Source: Neorhizobium sp. SOG26 (GTDB lineage: Bacteria; Pseudomonadota; Alphaproteobacteria; Rhizobiales; Rhizobiaceae). Taken from it: DNA of 64,000 nucleotides. A program made the translations under genes and the position numbers. The notes below the pieces were generated by a model. That model searched no databases, was not told the DNA's origin, and saw only the letters and a program-made list of their open reading frames with translations. Positions 35,299 to 43,129 of the stretch are shown piece after piece (positions within the stretch are counted from its first letter, which is position 1; every line of letters begins with the position of its first letter). The stretch spans positions 124,001-188,000 of the forward strand of contig NZ_CP025512.1 of assembly GCF_003491345.1 (NCBI RefSeq), read 5' to 3'.

Positions 35299-36468
35299 AT
35301 GTCGATCATCAGCAGTCTCAGCCCCCGTGCCGTCGCGGCGCCGGAAAGCGGCATTGTCGAAGTCATCAACTACGCGCGCGGTCGCGAAGGCCTGATCCCG
35401 CTATGGGCGGGTGAAGGCGACCTGCCAAGCCCTGACTTCATCAATCGCGCCACAACCGAGTCGCTGGCGGCCGGCGAGACCTTCTACACCTGGCAGCGCG
35501 GCATTCCCGAACTGCGCCAGGCGCTGTCGGATTATTATGCCCGCCACTTCTCGGTGTCGCTGCCGGTCGAGCATTTCTATGTGACGGGCTCGGGCATGCA
35601 CGCCATCATGCTGGCCGTGCAGGCCGTTGCATCGCCCGGTGACGAGATCATCTACCTGTCGCCGACCTGGCCGAACATCATTTCGGCCATCGACATTTCC
35701 GGTGCCCATTCGGTCGGCCTGCCGCTCGATTTCGTCGGTGGCCGCTGGGCGCTCGATCTCGCCAAGCTTGAAGCCGCGATCACACCGAAGACCAAGGGCC
35801 TCTTCATCAACACGCCGGCGAACCCGACCGGCTGGACCGCAAGCCTCGAGGACCTCAAGGCGATCCTCGCGCTTGCCCGCAAGCATGGCATCTGGATCAT
35901 CGCCGACGAAATCTACGCCCGCTACTATTACGCCGGTGCGGCGCGCGCGCCATCCTTCCTCGACGTGATGGAAGAGGGCGACCGGATCATCTTTGCCAAC
36001 TCCTTCTCCAAGAACTGGTCGATGACCGGCTGGCGTGTCGGCTGGCTCGTTGCTCCGCCGGAAATGGGCCAGGTGATCGAAAACCTCGTGCAGTACTCCA
36101 ACTCGGGTGTTGCGCACTTCCTGCAGCGCGGCGCGGTGGCGGCGCTGAACGATGGGGATGCATTCGTGCAGAGCAATATCGACCGGGCAACCCAGGCCCG
36201 CGATATCCTCTGTGATGCGCTGATTGCCACCAATCGCGTCCAGACCCTGAAGCCGGACGGCGCGATCTACGCCTTCCTGAAGGTCGACGGCATTACCGAC
36301 AGCCGAAAGGCCGCGCTCGACATGGTCGACAAGATCGGCGTGGCGCTGGCGCCAGGATCGGCCTTCGGCAAGGGTGGCGAGCTGTTCCTGAGAGCCTGCT
36401 TCCTGCGCAATCCGGCGCATGTCGAGGAGGCGGCACGACGCCTCGCCGACTACATCAAAGGGCTCTGA
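35299..36468 (+). CDS. Class I/II pyridoxal phosphate-dependent aminotransferase
   Basis: 389 residues of fold-type I. PLP-binding features are TGSGMHAIMLAVQAV, INTPANPTGW, D203/Y206 in IADEIYARYY, the Schiff-base lysine K238 in SFSKNWSMTGWRVG, and the C-terminal Arg region (LFLRACFLRNPA) that binds the carboxylate. This places it near aspartate/aromatic or branched-chain aminotransferases, but the amino donor cannot be fixed from sequence. Start at ATG 35299, with an AAGGGA ribosome site. It is flanked by hairpins on both sides, so likely monocistronic. Confidence 0.88.
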   Translation: MSIISSLSPRAVAAPESGIVEVINYARGREGLIPLWAGEGDLPSPDFINRATTESLAAGETFYTWQRGIPELRQALSDYYARHFSVSLPVEHFYVTGSGMHAIMLAVQAVASPGDEIIYLSPTWPNIISAIDISGAHSVGLPLDFVGGRWALDLAKLEAAITPKTKGLFINTPANPTGWTASLEDLKAILALARKHGIWIIADEIYARYYYAGAARAPSFLDVMEEGDRIIFANSFSKNWSMTGWRVGWLVAPPEMGQVIENLVQYSNSGVAHFLQRGAVAALNDGDAFVQSNIDRATQARDILCDALIATNRVQTLKPDGAIYAFLKVDGITDSRKAALDMVDKIGVALAPGSAFGKGGELFLRACFLRNPAHVEEAARRLADYIKGL

Positions 36469-36507
36469 TCCCGGTCTGGGACGCTTTCGATAAAAGTCGA
36501 ATAATTC

Positions 36508-36563
36508 GGTAGAGAGCCTGTTTTCTCTACCTCGACATAAACCCGGCGGAACCGCCGCCGGGT
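36508..36563. repeat. Two hairpins between aminotransferase and galE
   Basis: GGTAGAGA...TCTCTACC (36508-36531) and ACCCGGCGG-AACCG-CCGCCGGGT (36541-36563). Both stems are perfect; neither is followed by a T-run. They probably act as the end of the aminotransferase transcript or as leader structure of galE. Confidence 0.5.
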
Positions 36564-36623
36564 AAGCATTGCTGAAGAACGGCCGTGATTTTCTCCTGCA
36601 AAACATAAGCAGGGAAGAAAAAC

Positions 36624-37658
36624 ATGGCAGTCCTGGTTACCGGCGGTGCAGGTTACATCGGCAGCCACATGGTATGGGCGCTTCTGGATGCGGGCGAGGA
36701 GGTGGTCGTGGTCGACCGCTTGTCCACCGGCTTCCGCTGGGCCGTGCCGAGTGCGGCAAAGTTCTACTTCGGCGATGTCGGCGACCAGGCGATCCTGCGG
36801 CAGATTTTTGCCGAGAACAATATCGACGCCATCCTGCATTTTGCAGGCTCGATCGTGGTGCCGCAGTCGGTCGCCCATCCGCTCGATTATTACGAAAACA
36901 ACACCAGCAAGACCCGGATCCTCGCGGCCGCTGCCGTCGATCACGGCATCAAGCATTTCGTGTTCTCCTCCACGGCTGCTGTCTACGGCGACCAGAAGGA
37001 TGACGTGCCGGTGCTGGAGAGCGTCACGCCGCAGCCGAAGAACCCATACGGCCAGTCGAAACTGATGTCGGAGATGATGCTGCGCGATGCCGCGGCAGCG
37101 CACGACTTCCGCTTCGTGGCGCTGCGTTATTTCAACGTTGCAGGCGCCGATCCGCTCGGCCGCGCGGGATTGTCGACGGAAGGTGCGACCCACCTGATCA
37201 AGATCGCCTGCGAGGCTGCGCTAGACAAGCGGCACGGCGTTGATGTCTACGGAACCGACTACGCGACGCCGGACGGAACCGGTATCCGCGACTATATCCA
37301 CGTGACGGACCTTGTTGAGGCGCATCTGAAGGCCTTGAGCTACCTGCGCCGTGGCGGCGAGCCACTGATTGCCAATTGCGGTTATGGCCGCGGTTATTCG
37401 GTTCTCGAAGTGCTCGATGCGGTGATGCGCGTCAGCGGCAACCGGTTCGAGATCAACTACGGGCCGCGCCGCCCGGGGGACGCCGCAAGCGTCATCGCCA
37501 ACTCGACGCTTGCCCGCCGGCTCCTGGAATGGAAGCCGCGCCACGATGATCTCGATCTGATCGTCGAAACGGCGCTGAACTGGGAACGGGGGCTCATCAA
37601 CCGCAGGGTCAACGACCTGCGCTCGCTGCATGGGCGGCTGGCCGCGGTGCGCTTCTGA
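36624..37658 (+). CDS. galE: UDP-glucose 4-epimerase
   Basis: A 344-residue extended SDR. NAD loop TGGAGYIGSHMVW (residues 6-18), catalytic S116 (FSSTAAVYG), Y142 and K146 (NPYGQSKLMSE), ALRYFNVAGADP and GTGIRDYIHVTDLVEAHLKA complete the GalE pattern. It interconverts UDP-glucose and UDP-galactose (or the N-acetyl forms) for surface polysaccharides. It differs from the Sinorhizobium ExoB sequence I remember, so it may be a second epimerase. The ATG at 36624 has AGGGAAG upstream. The glycan cluster begins 4.7 kb further on, so a supply role for that cluster is possible. Confidence 0.9.
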   Translation: MAVLVTGGAGYIGSHMVWALLDAGEEVVVVDRLSTGFRWAVPSAAKFYFGDVGDQAILRQIFAENNIDAILHFAGSIVVPQSVAHPLDYYENNTSKTRILAAAAVDHGIKHFVFSSTAAVYGDQKDDVPVLESVTPQPKNPYGQSKLMSEMMLRDAAAAHDFRFVALRYFNVAGADPLGRAGLSTEGATHLIKIACEAALDKRHGVDVYGTDYATPDGTGIRDYIHVTDLVEAHLKALSYLRRGGEPLIANCGYGRGYSVLEVLDAVMRVSGNRFEINYGPRRPGDAASVIANSTLARRLLEWKPRHDDLDLIVETALNWERGLINRRVNDLRSLHGRLAAVRF

Positions 37659-37667
37659 CCACAAGAA

Positions 37668-37691
37668 AAAAGGGAGAGCCGCGGGCTCTCC
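37668..37691. terminator. Terminator between galE and the DUF1236 gene
   Basis: GGAGAGCC-GCG-GGCTCTCC preceded by AAAAAAG. On the minus strand the stem is followed by CTTTTTTC, a good terminator for the DUF1236 gene. On the plus strand the tail is weaker (TTCGCATTTTC). Confidence 0.8.
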
Positions 37692-37718
37692 TTCGCATTT
37701 TCAGGTTCTATCCTAATA

Positions 37719-38117
37719 TTAGTGGATGACCTTGACCACGGTGCGTGTCTGCGGATCCACGATCACGCGCTGCTCGCCAACCACGGCGTAGGCATATTTC
37801 GGGCTGTCCGGAACCGGCGTCACCACGACGGCTTCCGGCAGCGGCTTGCCGACAACGATCTCTTCCTTGACGACGACGTCCGAGCTCGGTGCAGGCGCCG
37901 TTTCAACATAGCTGACGACGCGTTCCGGCGGCGGATCGATTGCGGTACCGGCTGCGGCGCCAACGATGCCACCCACGGCCGCGCCAACCGGGCCGCCGAC
38001 GATGGCGCCGGTCACCGCACCGCCTGCTGCACCATTGACCGTGCTTTGCTGCGCCGAAGCCGCGGGGGCAAGAACGCCAAGCACTGCGGCGGAAAGAATG
38101 ATGATCTTGGTCTTCAT
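37719..38117 (-). CDS. DUF1236 protein with glycine-zipper segment
   Basis: 132 residues. Signal peptide MKTKIIILSAAVLGVLAPAA cleaved after AASA. A glycine-zipper stretch follows (GAIVGGPVGAAVGGIVGAAA), able to insert into or associate with membranes. The C-terminal DUF1236 core (KPLPEAVVVTPVP, YAYAVVGEQRVIVDPQTRTV) is typical of secreted alphaproteobacterial proteins. Function unknown; an envelope or stress role is inferred from localisation. It lies in a same-strand run with a small membrane protein and a second DUF1236-like protein, ending in a terminator shared with galE. Confidence 0.85.
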   Translation of the reverse strand: MKTKIIILSAAVLGVLAPAASAQQSTVNGAAGGAVTGAIVGGPVGAAVGGIVGAAAGTAIDPPPERVVSYVETAPAPSSDVVVKEEIVVGKPLPEAVVVTPVPDSPKYAYAVVGEQRVIVDPQTRTVVKVIH

Positions 38118-38182
38118 GTCGTGTCTCCTTTGACTGTTTCAGGTGGCGCGCATATCGGCGCCATCTCTTCAGTGTCGAGGCA

Positions 38183-38368
38183 TCAGTCGGTTTTGGGTGC
38201 AGGCGCCTCGACCTTCGGCAGGCTCACATCGATGCTGCTGTTGCGGCCGCCGAGGTATCCTCCTTCGTAAAGCAGGAACCCACCTGCGATGATGAGGATC
38301 AGGATGACCACGGCGATGGACCAGCCGCCGCTGTTAATCTCGCGGCTCGCTGGCTCTTCGTCGGGCAT
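38183..38368 (-). CDS. Small single-pass membrane protein
   Basis: 61 residues with a hydrophilic N terminus (MPDEEPASREINSGG), one membrane helix (WSIAVVILILIIAGGFLLYE) and a short C-terminal tail rich in Pro and Lys. No named family recognised. The ATG at 38366-38368 was chosen. A GTG at 38380 in the same frame has a slightly better spaced AAGGGCAG site and would add four residues. It sits between two DUF1236-type genes and may share their transcript. Confidence 0.7.
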   Translation of the reverse strand: MPDEEPASREINSGGWSIAVVILILIIAGGFLLYEGGYLGGRNSSIDVSLPKVEAPAPKTD

Positions 38369-38391
38369 GATCTTCACCAATCCACTGCCCT

Positions 38392-39174
38392 TTAAGCCGT
38401 TACGATGTAGACGACTTCGTAGGTGCCGGGCTCGACGATGACGATCCGGCCGTCGGCAAGCACGAAGTATTCGTAACCGCGATAGGCAGGAACGATCTCG
38501 ATGATGCGCGGCGGAAGCGGATGCAGTTCAACCGTCTTCGGCACGGCCACGCCGACGCTGACATCCACGTCGATATCGACAGGCTCGACCTTGCTCTCAA
38601 CGATGATATTGCGAACTTCGGTGCGCTGTTCAGTCGTGATGTTGATGCTGCCGGTGGTTTCGTTCGACGGGCGCTCCGCGGCAGCCTGGTCGTTGTCGGA
38701 CTTGTCTTCATCCGCCTTCTGAGCACTGTCAGTCGCCTTGCGGTCAGTCTTGGTGGAGTCGGTTGCCGTCTCGTTTTCCTTGGTGGTGGAATCCGAAGAC
38801 TTCTGCTCAGCCGTGTCGCTCTGCTTCGTCGCGTCGGCACCGGCGCTCTGGCTGTCAGTCTTCATGGTCGGATCAGCCGAACCGGTCGAACCCTGTGCCT
38901 GGTCCTGCGCCTTCGGTGCGTCGGACTGCGGTGCGGCGCCCATGTCCTGCGACGGCTGTGCCTGCGTAGCGTCGCCGGTCGAATTCATGCTGCCGGATGC
39001 ACCGGCACCGGCCGAACCCTGGCCGGGGATGATTGGAGCGGCAGATTGGCCGGAGCCTTGACCGGACGCCTGACCGGAGGTTTGTGCAAAGGCGGGCGCA
39101 ACGATTGCCGTGGCTGAAAGTGTCGAGCCAGCAAGAAGCGCTACCGCGAGTGTGTGTTTCGGTGAGAGTTTCAT
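38392..39174 (-). CDS. Secreted DUF1236-like protein with Ser/Thr/Gln-rich linker
   Basis: 260 residues. Signal peptide to about residue 30 (TAIVAPAFA). A low-complexity region follows (about 31-170), rich in Gly, Ser, Gln, Asp and Lys (SGQASGQGSGQSAAP, then KADEDKSDNDQAAAE). The C-terminal folded part contains TGSINITTEQRTEVRNIIVE, VGVAVPKTVELHPLPPRIIE and YFVLADGRIVIVEPGTYEVV, the DUF1236 pattern. The linker suggests a protein that spans or decorates the envelope. Function unknown. GAGGAAG precedes the ATG at 39172-39174. Confidence 0.8.
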   Translation of the reverse strand: MKLSPKHTLAVALLAGSTLSATAIVAPAFAQTSGQASGQGSGQSAAPIIPGQGSAGAGASGSMNSTGDATQAQPSQDMGAAPQSDAPKAQDQAQGSTGSADPTMKTDSQSAGADATKQSDTAEQKSSDSTTKENETATDSTKTDRKATDSAQKADEDKSDNDQAAAERPSNETTGSINITTEQRTEVRNIIVESKVEPVDIDVDVSVGVAVPKTVELHPLPPRIIEIVPAYRGYEYFVLADGRIVIVEPGTYEVVYIVTA

Positions 39175-39420
39175 TGTCTTCCTCGTCTTGTTCTATTTGC
39201 TTGCGAGGCTCGTTCTTGAGCTGCAATACGCCGACCAAACGTCGCCTTTCGCGACCCTGTTCCTGCAAACGGGCTTCAGTCGGTCGCACACGGGACCTTG
39301 GGCCCAAAGGGCCTGGGCCTTTGGTCCGATGGGGTGGAAAAGCAGTCTTGAAAAGGGTTCGGCTGGGAACATCAGGCCGATGAAGCGCTTGCTCCTGCAG
39401 CACAACAGGAGGGTATCGTC

Positions 39421-39516
39421 ATGGACGAGAACAGCGTTTTTCAAGCGAGGTGGATATTGCTCCCGATGGCGGGCTTGTTTGTCTGCATGACCGCCATCGG
39501 CGTCTGGGCGGGCTAA
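39421..39516 (+). CDS. 31-residue membrane peptide
   Basis: A short frame encoding MDENSVFQARWILLPMAGLF followed by VCMTAIGVWAG. It is a single hydrophobic helix after an eight- to ten-residue polar start. The supporting evidence is a very strong ribosome site, AGGAGGG at 39407-39413, seven bases before the ATG. It lies in the divergent gap between the DUF1236-like gene and the 3' end of the response regulator, and opposes the latter. No family is known to me. It may be a regulatory microprotein of a membrane partner (inference). Confidence 0.55.
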   Translation: MDENSVFQARWILLPMAGLFVCMTAIGVWAG

Positions 39517-39535
39517 GGTGATCGGGCCTGTGGCC

Positions 39536-40201
39536 TTAGAGATGATCGCGCTGAGCCGAGCGGTCGCGGGCATCGCGCAGCGCGAGTGCCGCTTCCGTGC
39601 GGTTGGTGACCTTCAGCTTTGACAGGATGCGGGTCATGTGGTGCTTGACGGTCTTCTCGTGGAGATCGAGCTCGCGCGCCACCCGCTTGTTGCTCAAGCC
39701 CGATGCCACGAGCTGCAGGACCTCATGCTCGCGCTCGGTGAGCTCGGCAAGCGGGTCTTCCTTCTCTTCCGGATCCGGCAGGTTGGAAAGTCCGGCAATC
39801 AGCCGGGCAGACAGGGCAGGGGACACGTAACTTTCGCCTGCTGCAACGGTGCGAACCACATCTGCCAGCCCACGCGAGCCGACGCCCTTCAGCACGTAAC
39901 CCTTGGCGCCAAGCCGAAGCGCCTTGGAAATGTCCTCGCTTGTTTCCGATACGGTGAGCATGACGATCTTCAGTTCGGGGCACTGGTCGAGCGCCTCGCG
40001 AATGGCTTCCAACCCATTGCCGGGCATGGAAATGTCCATCAGCATGACATCGGGACAGAGGTCGCGGACAATCCGCACCGCGTCGTCGCGCGACCCACCT
40101 TCGCCTACCATCTCGAATTCGGGAATGTCGCTCAGACTGCGCATGACGCCTTCTCGAAAAAGAGGGTGGTCGTCCACAACCGCGATCTTGATCCGATTCA
40201 T
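39536..40201 (-). CDS. NarL/FixJ-type response regulator
   Basis: 221 residues. The receiver domain (1-120) has the acidic pocket VVDDHP (D10, D11), phospho-acceptor D56 (VMLMDISMPG), T83-type switch (MLTVSE) and K105 (YVLKGVG). The LuxR-type helix-turn-helix occupies about 150-210 (LTEREHEVLQLVASGLSNKR, VKHHMTRILSKLKV). Its ATG overlaps the stop of the sensor kinase (ATGA), so the two are translationally coupled and form a cognate pair. Targets are unknown; the neighbouring DUF1236 genes and the 31-residue peptide are candidates. Confidence 0.93.
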   Translation of the reverse strand: MNRIKIAVVDDHPLFREGVMRSLSDIPEFEMVGEGGSRDDAVRIVRDLCPDVMLMDISMPGNGLEAIREALDQCPELKIVMLTVSETSEDISKALRLGAKGYVLKGVGSRGLADVVRTVAAGESYVSPALSARLIAGLSNLPDPEEKEDPLAELTEREHEVLQLVASGLSNKRVARELDLHEKTVKHHMTRILSKLKVTNRTEAALALRDARDRSAQRDHL

Positions 40202-41601
40202 GATGCCTGCTCCATGTCCTGCACGTTCAAGGACATCTGCACCGTGGTGCCGGTGCTTGATGTTGTTATGTTAAATGTTCCACCGAGGCTTTCGATCCGT
40301 TCCCGAAGGCCCGCGAGGCCGAGACCGCCCGGCCGGATGGTGTCCGGATCAAATCCCGAGCCCGCGTCAGACACTTCGATCACCACATTGCCGCTGCGCA
40401 TCGTCTGCCGCACGGCCTGGCCAACACCGCCGCCATGGCGAAAGCTGTTGTTCAGCGCCTCCTGCACGAACCGGTAGATGCAGATCTTAGCCGAGGGCGA
40501 GATGGCAAGCGGCGCTTCAGCCATGGTCAGCGTCACTTCGGTGCCGGTCCGCTGACGGTGGGCGTTCACCGCGCGCCGCAGCACGTCCGGCAGTTCGGCG
40601 GTTTCGATCTGCGGAAGAACCAGCCCGCTGCAGATGCTGCGGATCTCGTCCATCGCCTCGTCCAGCCGCGCCTTGATGCTGGTGATCTCTTCCTCGCGCC
40701 TGGAGGCAGGGGTCTGGGGGTCCGTCAGGGTCTCGCTGTCGACGCGAAGCGCCGCATAGGCGACGAGCTGGGCCGGCCCGTCATGGAGATCGGCGCCGAG
40801 GCGGCGCAGGTAACTTTCGTTGAGCGCCGTTGCCCGTTGCGAGGCGCGCTGGGCGCGGGCATGCAGCGCCTTGTTCTGGGCCAGCAGTTCCGAAAGCTCC
40901 GTCACCCGCTGCTTCAGTGCCGCCCGCTGGTTGTCGATCATGCGGCTGCCGCGAAAGACGATGGCAGACAGAAGAAGAAAGAAGGCGAGCGTGACGCCCG
41001 CAACGGCAAGCCAGCTGCGCAGCTGCGCCTGGTAAAGACTCTGCTGGAAACCATCGGCCACCTCATAGAACTCGGTGACGGCGACCACTTCACCCGACCA
41101 CGGCTGGAGGATCGGGTTGTAGATTTCGAGAAGCGGCCGCTGCAGTGCCCGCTCGGTTTCGCTTTCCTGGTCTTCGATCGGCCCGAAATGCGCAACCATC
41201 TGGCCGGAAAAGGCCTGCTGCAGATCCTCGCTCGGGCCGAAGCGCTTGCCGACCATGTCCTTGTCGGTCGAATAGAGCACCGTGCCATCCGCCCGCCAGA
41301 GCCGGAAGGAGATGATCTTGCCGCCAAGCGCACCCTGGTTGAAGGTTTCGTCGAGTGCGCGGGTGGTAGCATCGTCGAGCGTGTTGCTGGTTTTCATGTC
41401 CGGAAGCAGCGGCGCGATGATGCTGTCGACGTAAAGCGCGGTGGAGGCGGCGGAATTTCGCGTGACCGCCGCTTCGATCAGGCTGGTGACAAAAGCGCCG
41501 ACCAGCAGCATGGCGGCAAGCGACACCAGCCCGCCGGCCAGGAGGAACTGGCGTGCAAGCGACTGATTGTTCCAGCGATCGAGCACTGCGCTGAGCTTCA
41601 A
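40198..41601 (-). CDS. Sensor histidine kinase (HisKA_3/NarX-DegS type)
   Basis: 467 residues. TM1 (FLLAGGLVSLAAMLLVGAFV, about 18-40), a periplasmic sensor domain (about 45-200) of the double Cache-like style with WRADGTVLYSTDKDMVGKRF, and TM2 (AVAGVTLAFFLLLSAIVF). A coiled coil follows, then the phospho-acceptor H273 in GADLHDGPAQLVAYAAL, and a HATPase domain (VQEALNNSFRHG, GLGLAGLRERI). The periplasmic part suggests a small-molecule ligand. The only reasonable start is a TTG at 41599-41601 (LKLSAVLDRW), with a poor ribosome site. First gene of the pair with the response regulator. Confidence 0.88.
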   Translation of the reverse strand: MKLSAVLDRWNNQSLARQFLLAGGLVSLAAMLLVGAFVTSLIEAAVTRNSAASTALYVDSIIAPLLPDMKTSNTLDDATTRALDETFNQGALGGKIISFRLWRADGTVLYSTDKDMVGKRFGPSEDLQQAFSGQMVAHFGPIEDQESETERALQRPLLEIYNPILQPWSGEVVAVTEFYEVADGFQQSLYQAQLRSWLAVAGVTLAFFLLLSAIVFRGSRMIDNQRAALKQRVTELSELLAQNKALHARAQRASQRATALNESYLRRLGADLHDGPAQLVAYAALRVDSETLTDPQTPASRREEEITSIKARLDEAMDEIRSICSGLVLPQIETAELPDVLRRAVNAHRQRTGTEVTLTMAEAPLAISPSAKICIYRFVQEALNNSFRHGGGVGQAVRQTMRSGNVVIEVSDAGSGFDPDTIRPGGLGLAGLRERIESLGGTFNITTSSTGTTVQMSLNVQDMEQAS

Positions 41602-41719
41602 TGGGCACCGGCATGTAACGTCAAGCTCGCAGATCGAGCCGATGCCACGTAACGCCTGACAGGGTCAGAGGTTGCAGGAGTGTCTGTGCTGAGGTCGCTA
41701 TGCCGCCCAGCCATTCGCC

Positions 41720-42109
41720 TCAGCGCGGAACCGAGCGGGCGCAATCCGGCGCGGTCGATATACGCACGCCGTCCGGCCGACCGCGGTTGCCGCCGCGCTT
41801 CCCGTAGCCGTCGATGTCGTAATAGGAGCGGTAGACCCGGCGGATCTGCGGATCATCCAGCCACCGGGACGCCGCGGCGAGCGCCTGTCGCGGGGTGCAA
41901 CCCGCGCGACCATACCGTCTTTCGCTGTGGCGTTCGCGGCGGAACTCGCGGTAATCCGGTGCCTGGGCGTATTCGTCGCCGTTGTAGCGCTCGATGTACC
42001 CGCCGCCTCTGATGTCGAACTGTGCCTGCGCTGCTGTCGGTGCGTATACCAAACCCAAGACGGCGGAAACACATATGCCTGCAAACATTCCCAACGAACT
42101 GCGTATCAT
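41720..42109 (-). CDS. Secreted Arg/Tyr-rich conserved hypothetical protein
   Basis: 129 residues. Signal peptide MIRSSLGMFAGICVSAVLGL, cleaved after AAQA. The mature part starts with FDIRGGGYIERY and carries a conserved-looking core, CTPRQALAAASRWLDDPQIR then YYDIDGYGKRGG and TAPDCAR, with two cysteines that could form a disulfide. It resembles small periplasmic rhizobial proteins of unknown function. The start at 42107-42109 has GGAGGAGG upstream. It is the last gene before the glycan cluster, on the opposite strand. Confidence 0.75.
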   Translation of the reverse strand: MIRSSLGMFAGICVSAVLGLVYAPTAAQAQFDIRGGGYIERYNGDEYAQAPDYREFRRERHSERRYGRAGCTPRQALAAASRWLDDPQIRRVYRSYYDIDGYGKRGGNRGRPDGVRISTAPDCARSVPR

Positions 42110-42348
42110 CGCGCATCCTCCTCCAGATTTGCCAGTAGCTGCATTCTGATCCATCGAAGATGAACCGGGGCAGAACAAAGTCAAATGTCCAAACCGACGA
42201 CGTGTATAATGGAGAACTCTCGCAAATCTGGGGATCCAGGTCGCAGATCGCATCGTGTATCGCTATCGCATGCGGTGTCGGCATTGCTTTGCTCACCCAG
42301 ATTACGCGATGGTAAACCTGTGGAGTCTGAGGACATGAGGGCAGGGGA

Positions 42349-43104
42349 ATGGGTCTCTTGAAGAAGTTTGCCAAGGCGGTCGGATGGGACCTCGCGGTAA
42401 TCAAGAACTACCATCACCTGCCAGCCTTCCGGCGCCAACGCGCGGAATGGCTTCGGCAAGGCGGCAAGATCACCCGCAAGTTCATGATCCTGGGGGACTA
42501 CGAAGACAGCGCAGGAACGGCCAAGGGCCATTATTTCCATCAGGACCTGCTTGTCGCGGGGTTTGTTCACGCCAGCAATCCGGAACGGCATGTCGACGTC
42601 GGCTCACGCATCGACGGGTTTGTCGCCCACGTCGCGTCCTTCCGTCCGATCGAAGTCTTCGACGTGCGCCCACTGCCCCCGACTGCTCACAAGAACATCG
42701 TTTTTCGCCAGGCCGACCTGATGGGAGAATGCGGGGCCGAGATCACTGACTCCCTGTCCTGCCTCCACACGATCGAGCATTTCGGGCTCGGGCGTTATGG
42801 CGACCCGATCGATGTCGACGGCCACCTGAAGGGGATCGCCAATCTCGTGGCGATGGTGAAGAAGGGCGGAACGCTCTACATCAGCTTCCCGATCGGCCGG
42901 AACGACGAGGTTCATTTCAACGCGCACCGGGTCTTTCATCCGACCAGCATCCTCAGCTACGACGTGGTTCGCAATAGCCTGGCGCTTCAGCGGTTCGACT
43001 ACGTCGACGATGCCGGTGACTTGCATCTGGATGTCGACTTGGCAACGAACGTCCCAAGTGTCCGGTATGGCTGCGGAATCTACACCTTCCGCAAGCAGGG
43101 CTAA
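42349..43104 (+). CDS. DUF268 protein (glycan-cluster associated)
   Basis: 251 residues. The core HVDVGSRIDGFVAHVASFRP then EVFDVRPLPP is the DUF268 signature. SCLHTIEHFGLGRYGDPID and GGTLYISFPIGRNDEVHFNA follow, a methyltransferase-like layout in which the glycine-rich loop is altered to DVGSRIDG. Members are common in surface polysaccharide clusters and are thought to modify sugars, perhaps by methylation; activity is unproven. First gene of the rightward run of glycan genes, and its frame ends 26 bases before the start chosen for the GT10 gene. Confidence 0.82.
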   Translation: MGLLKKFAKAVGWDLAVIKNYHHLPAFRRQRAEWLRQGGKITRKFMILGDYEDSAGTAKGHYFHQDLLVAGFVHASNPERHVDVGSRIDGFVAHVASFRPIEVFDVRPLPPTAHKNIVFRQADLMGECGAEITDSLSCLHTIEHFGLGRYGDPIDVDGHLKGIANLVAMVKKGGTLYISFPIGRNDEVHFNAHRVFHPTSILSYDVVRNSLALQRFDYVDDAGDLHLDVDLATNVPSVRYGCGIYTFRKQG

Positions 43105-43129
43105 CTTCAACGGTGATTGGAAATCAAAC

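Noticed and set aside
42211..42225. GAACTCTCG match to the tRNA-Thr T-arm as a left attachment site
   Set aside because: Only nine bases agree and the tRNA 3' end itself is not repeated; this could be chance. Kept as a thing to check for the island idea.
43067..43129. Earlier ATG for the GT10 gene
   Set aside because: It would overlap the DUF268 gene by 38 bases and adds residues with no GT10 character; the TTG at 43130 has a better site. Left as an alternative.
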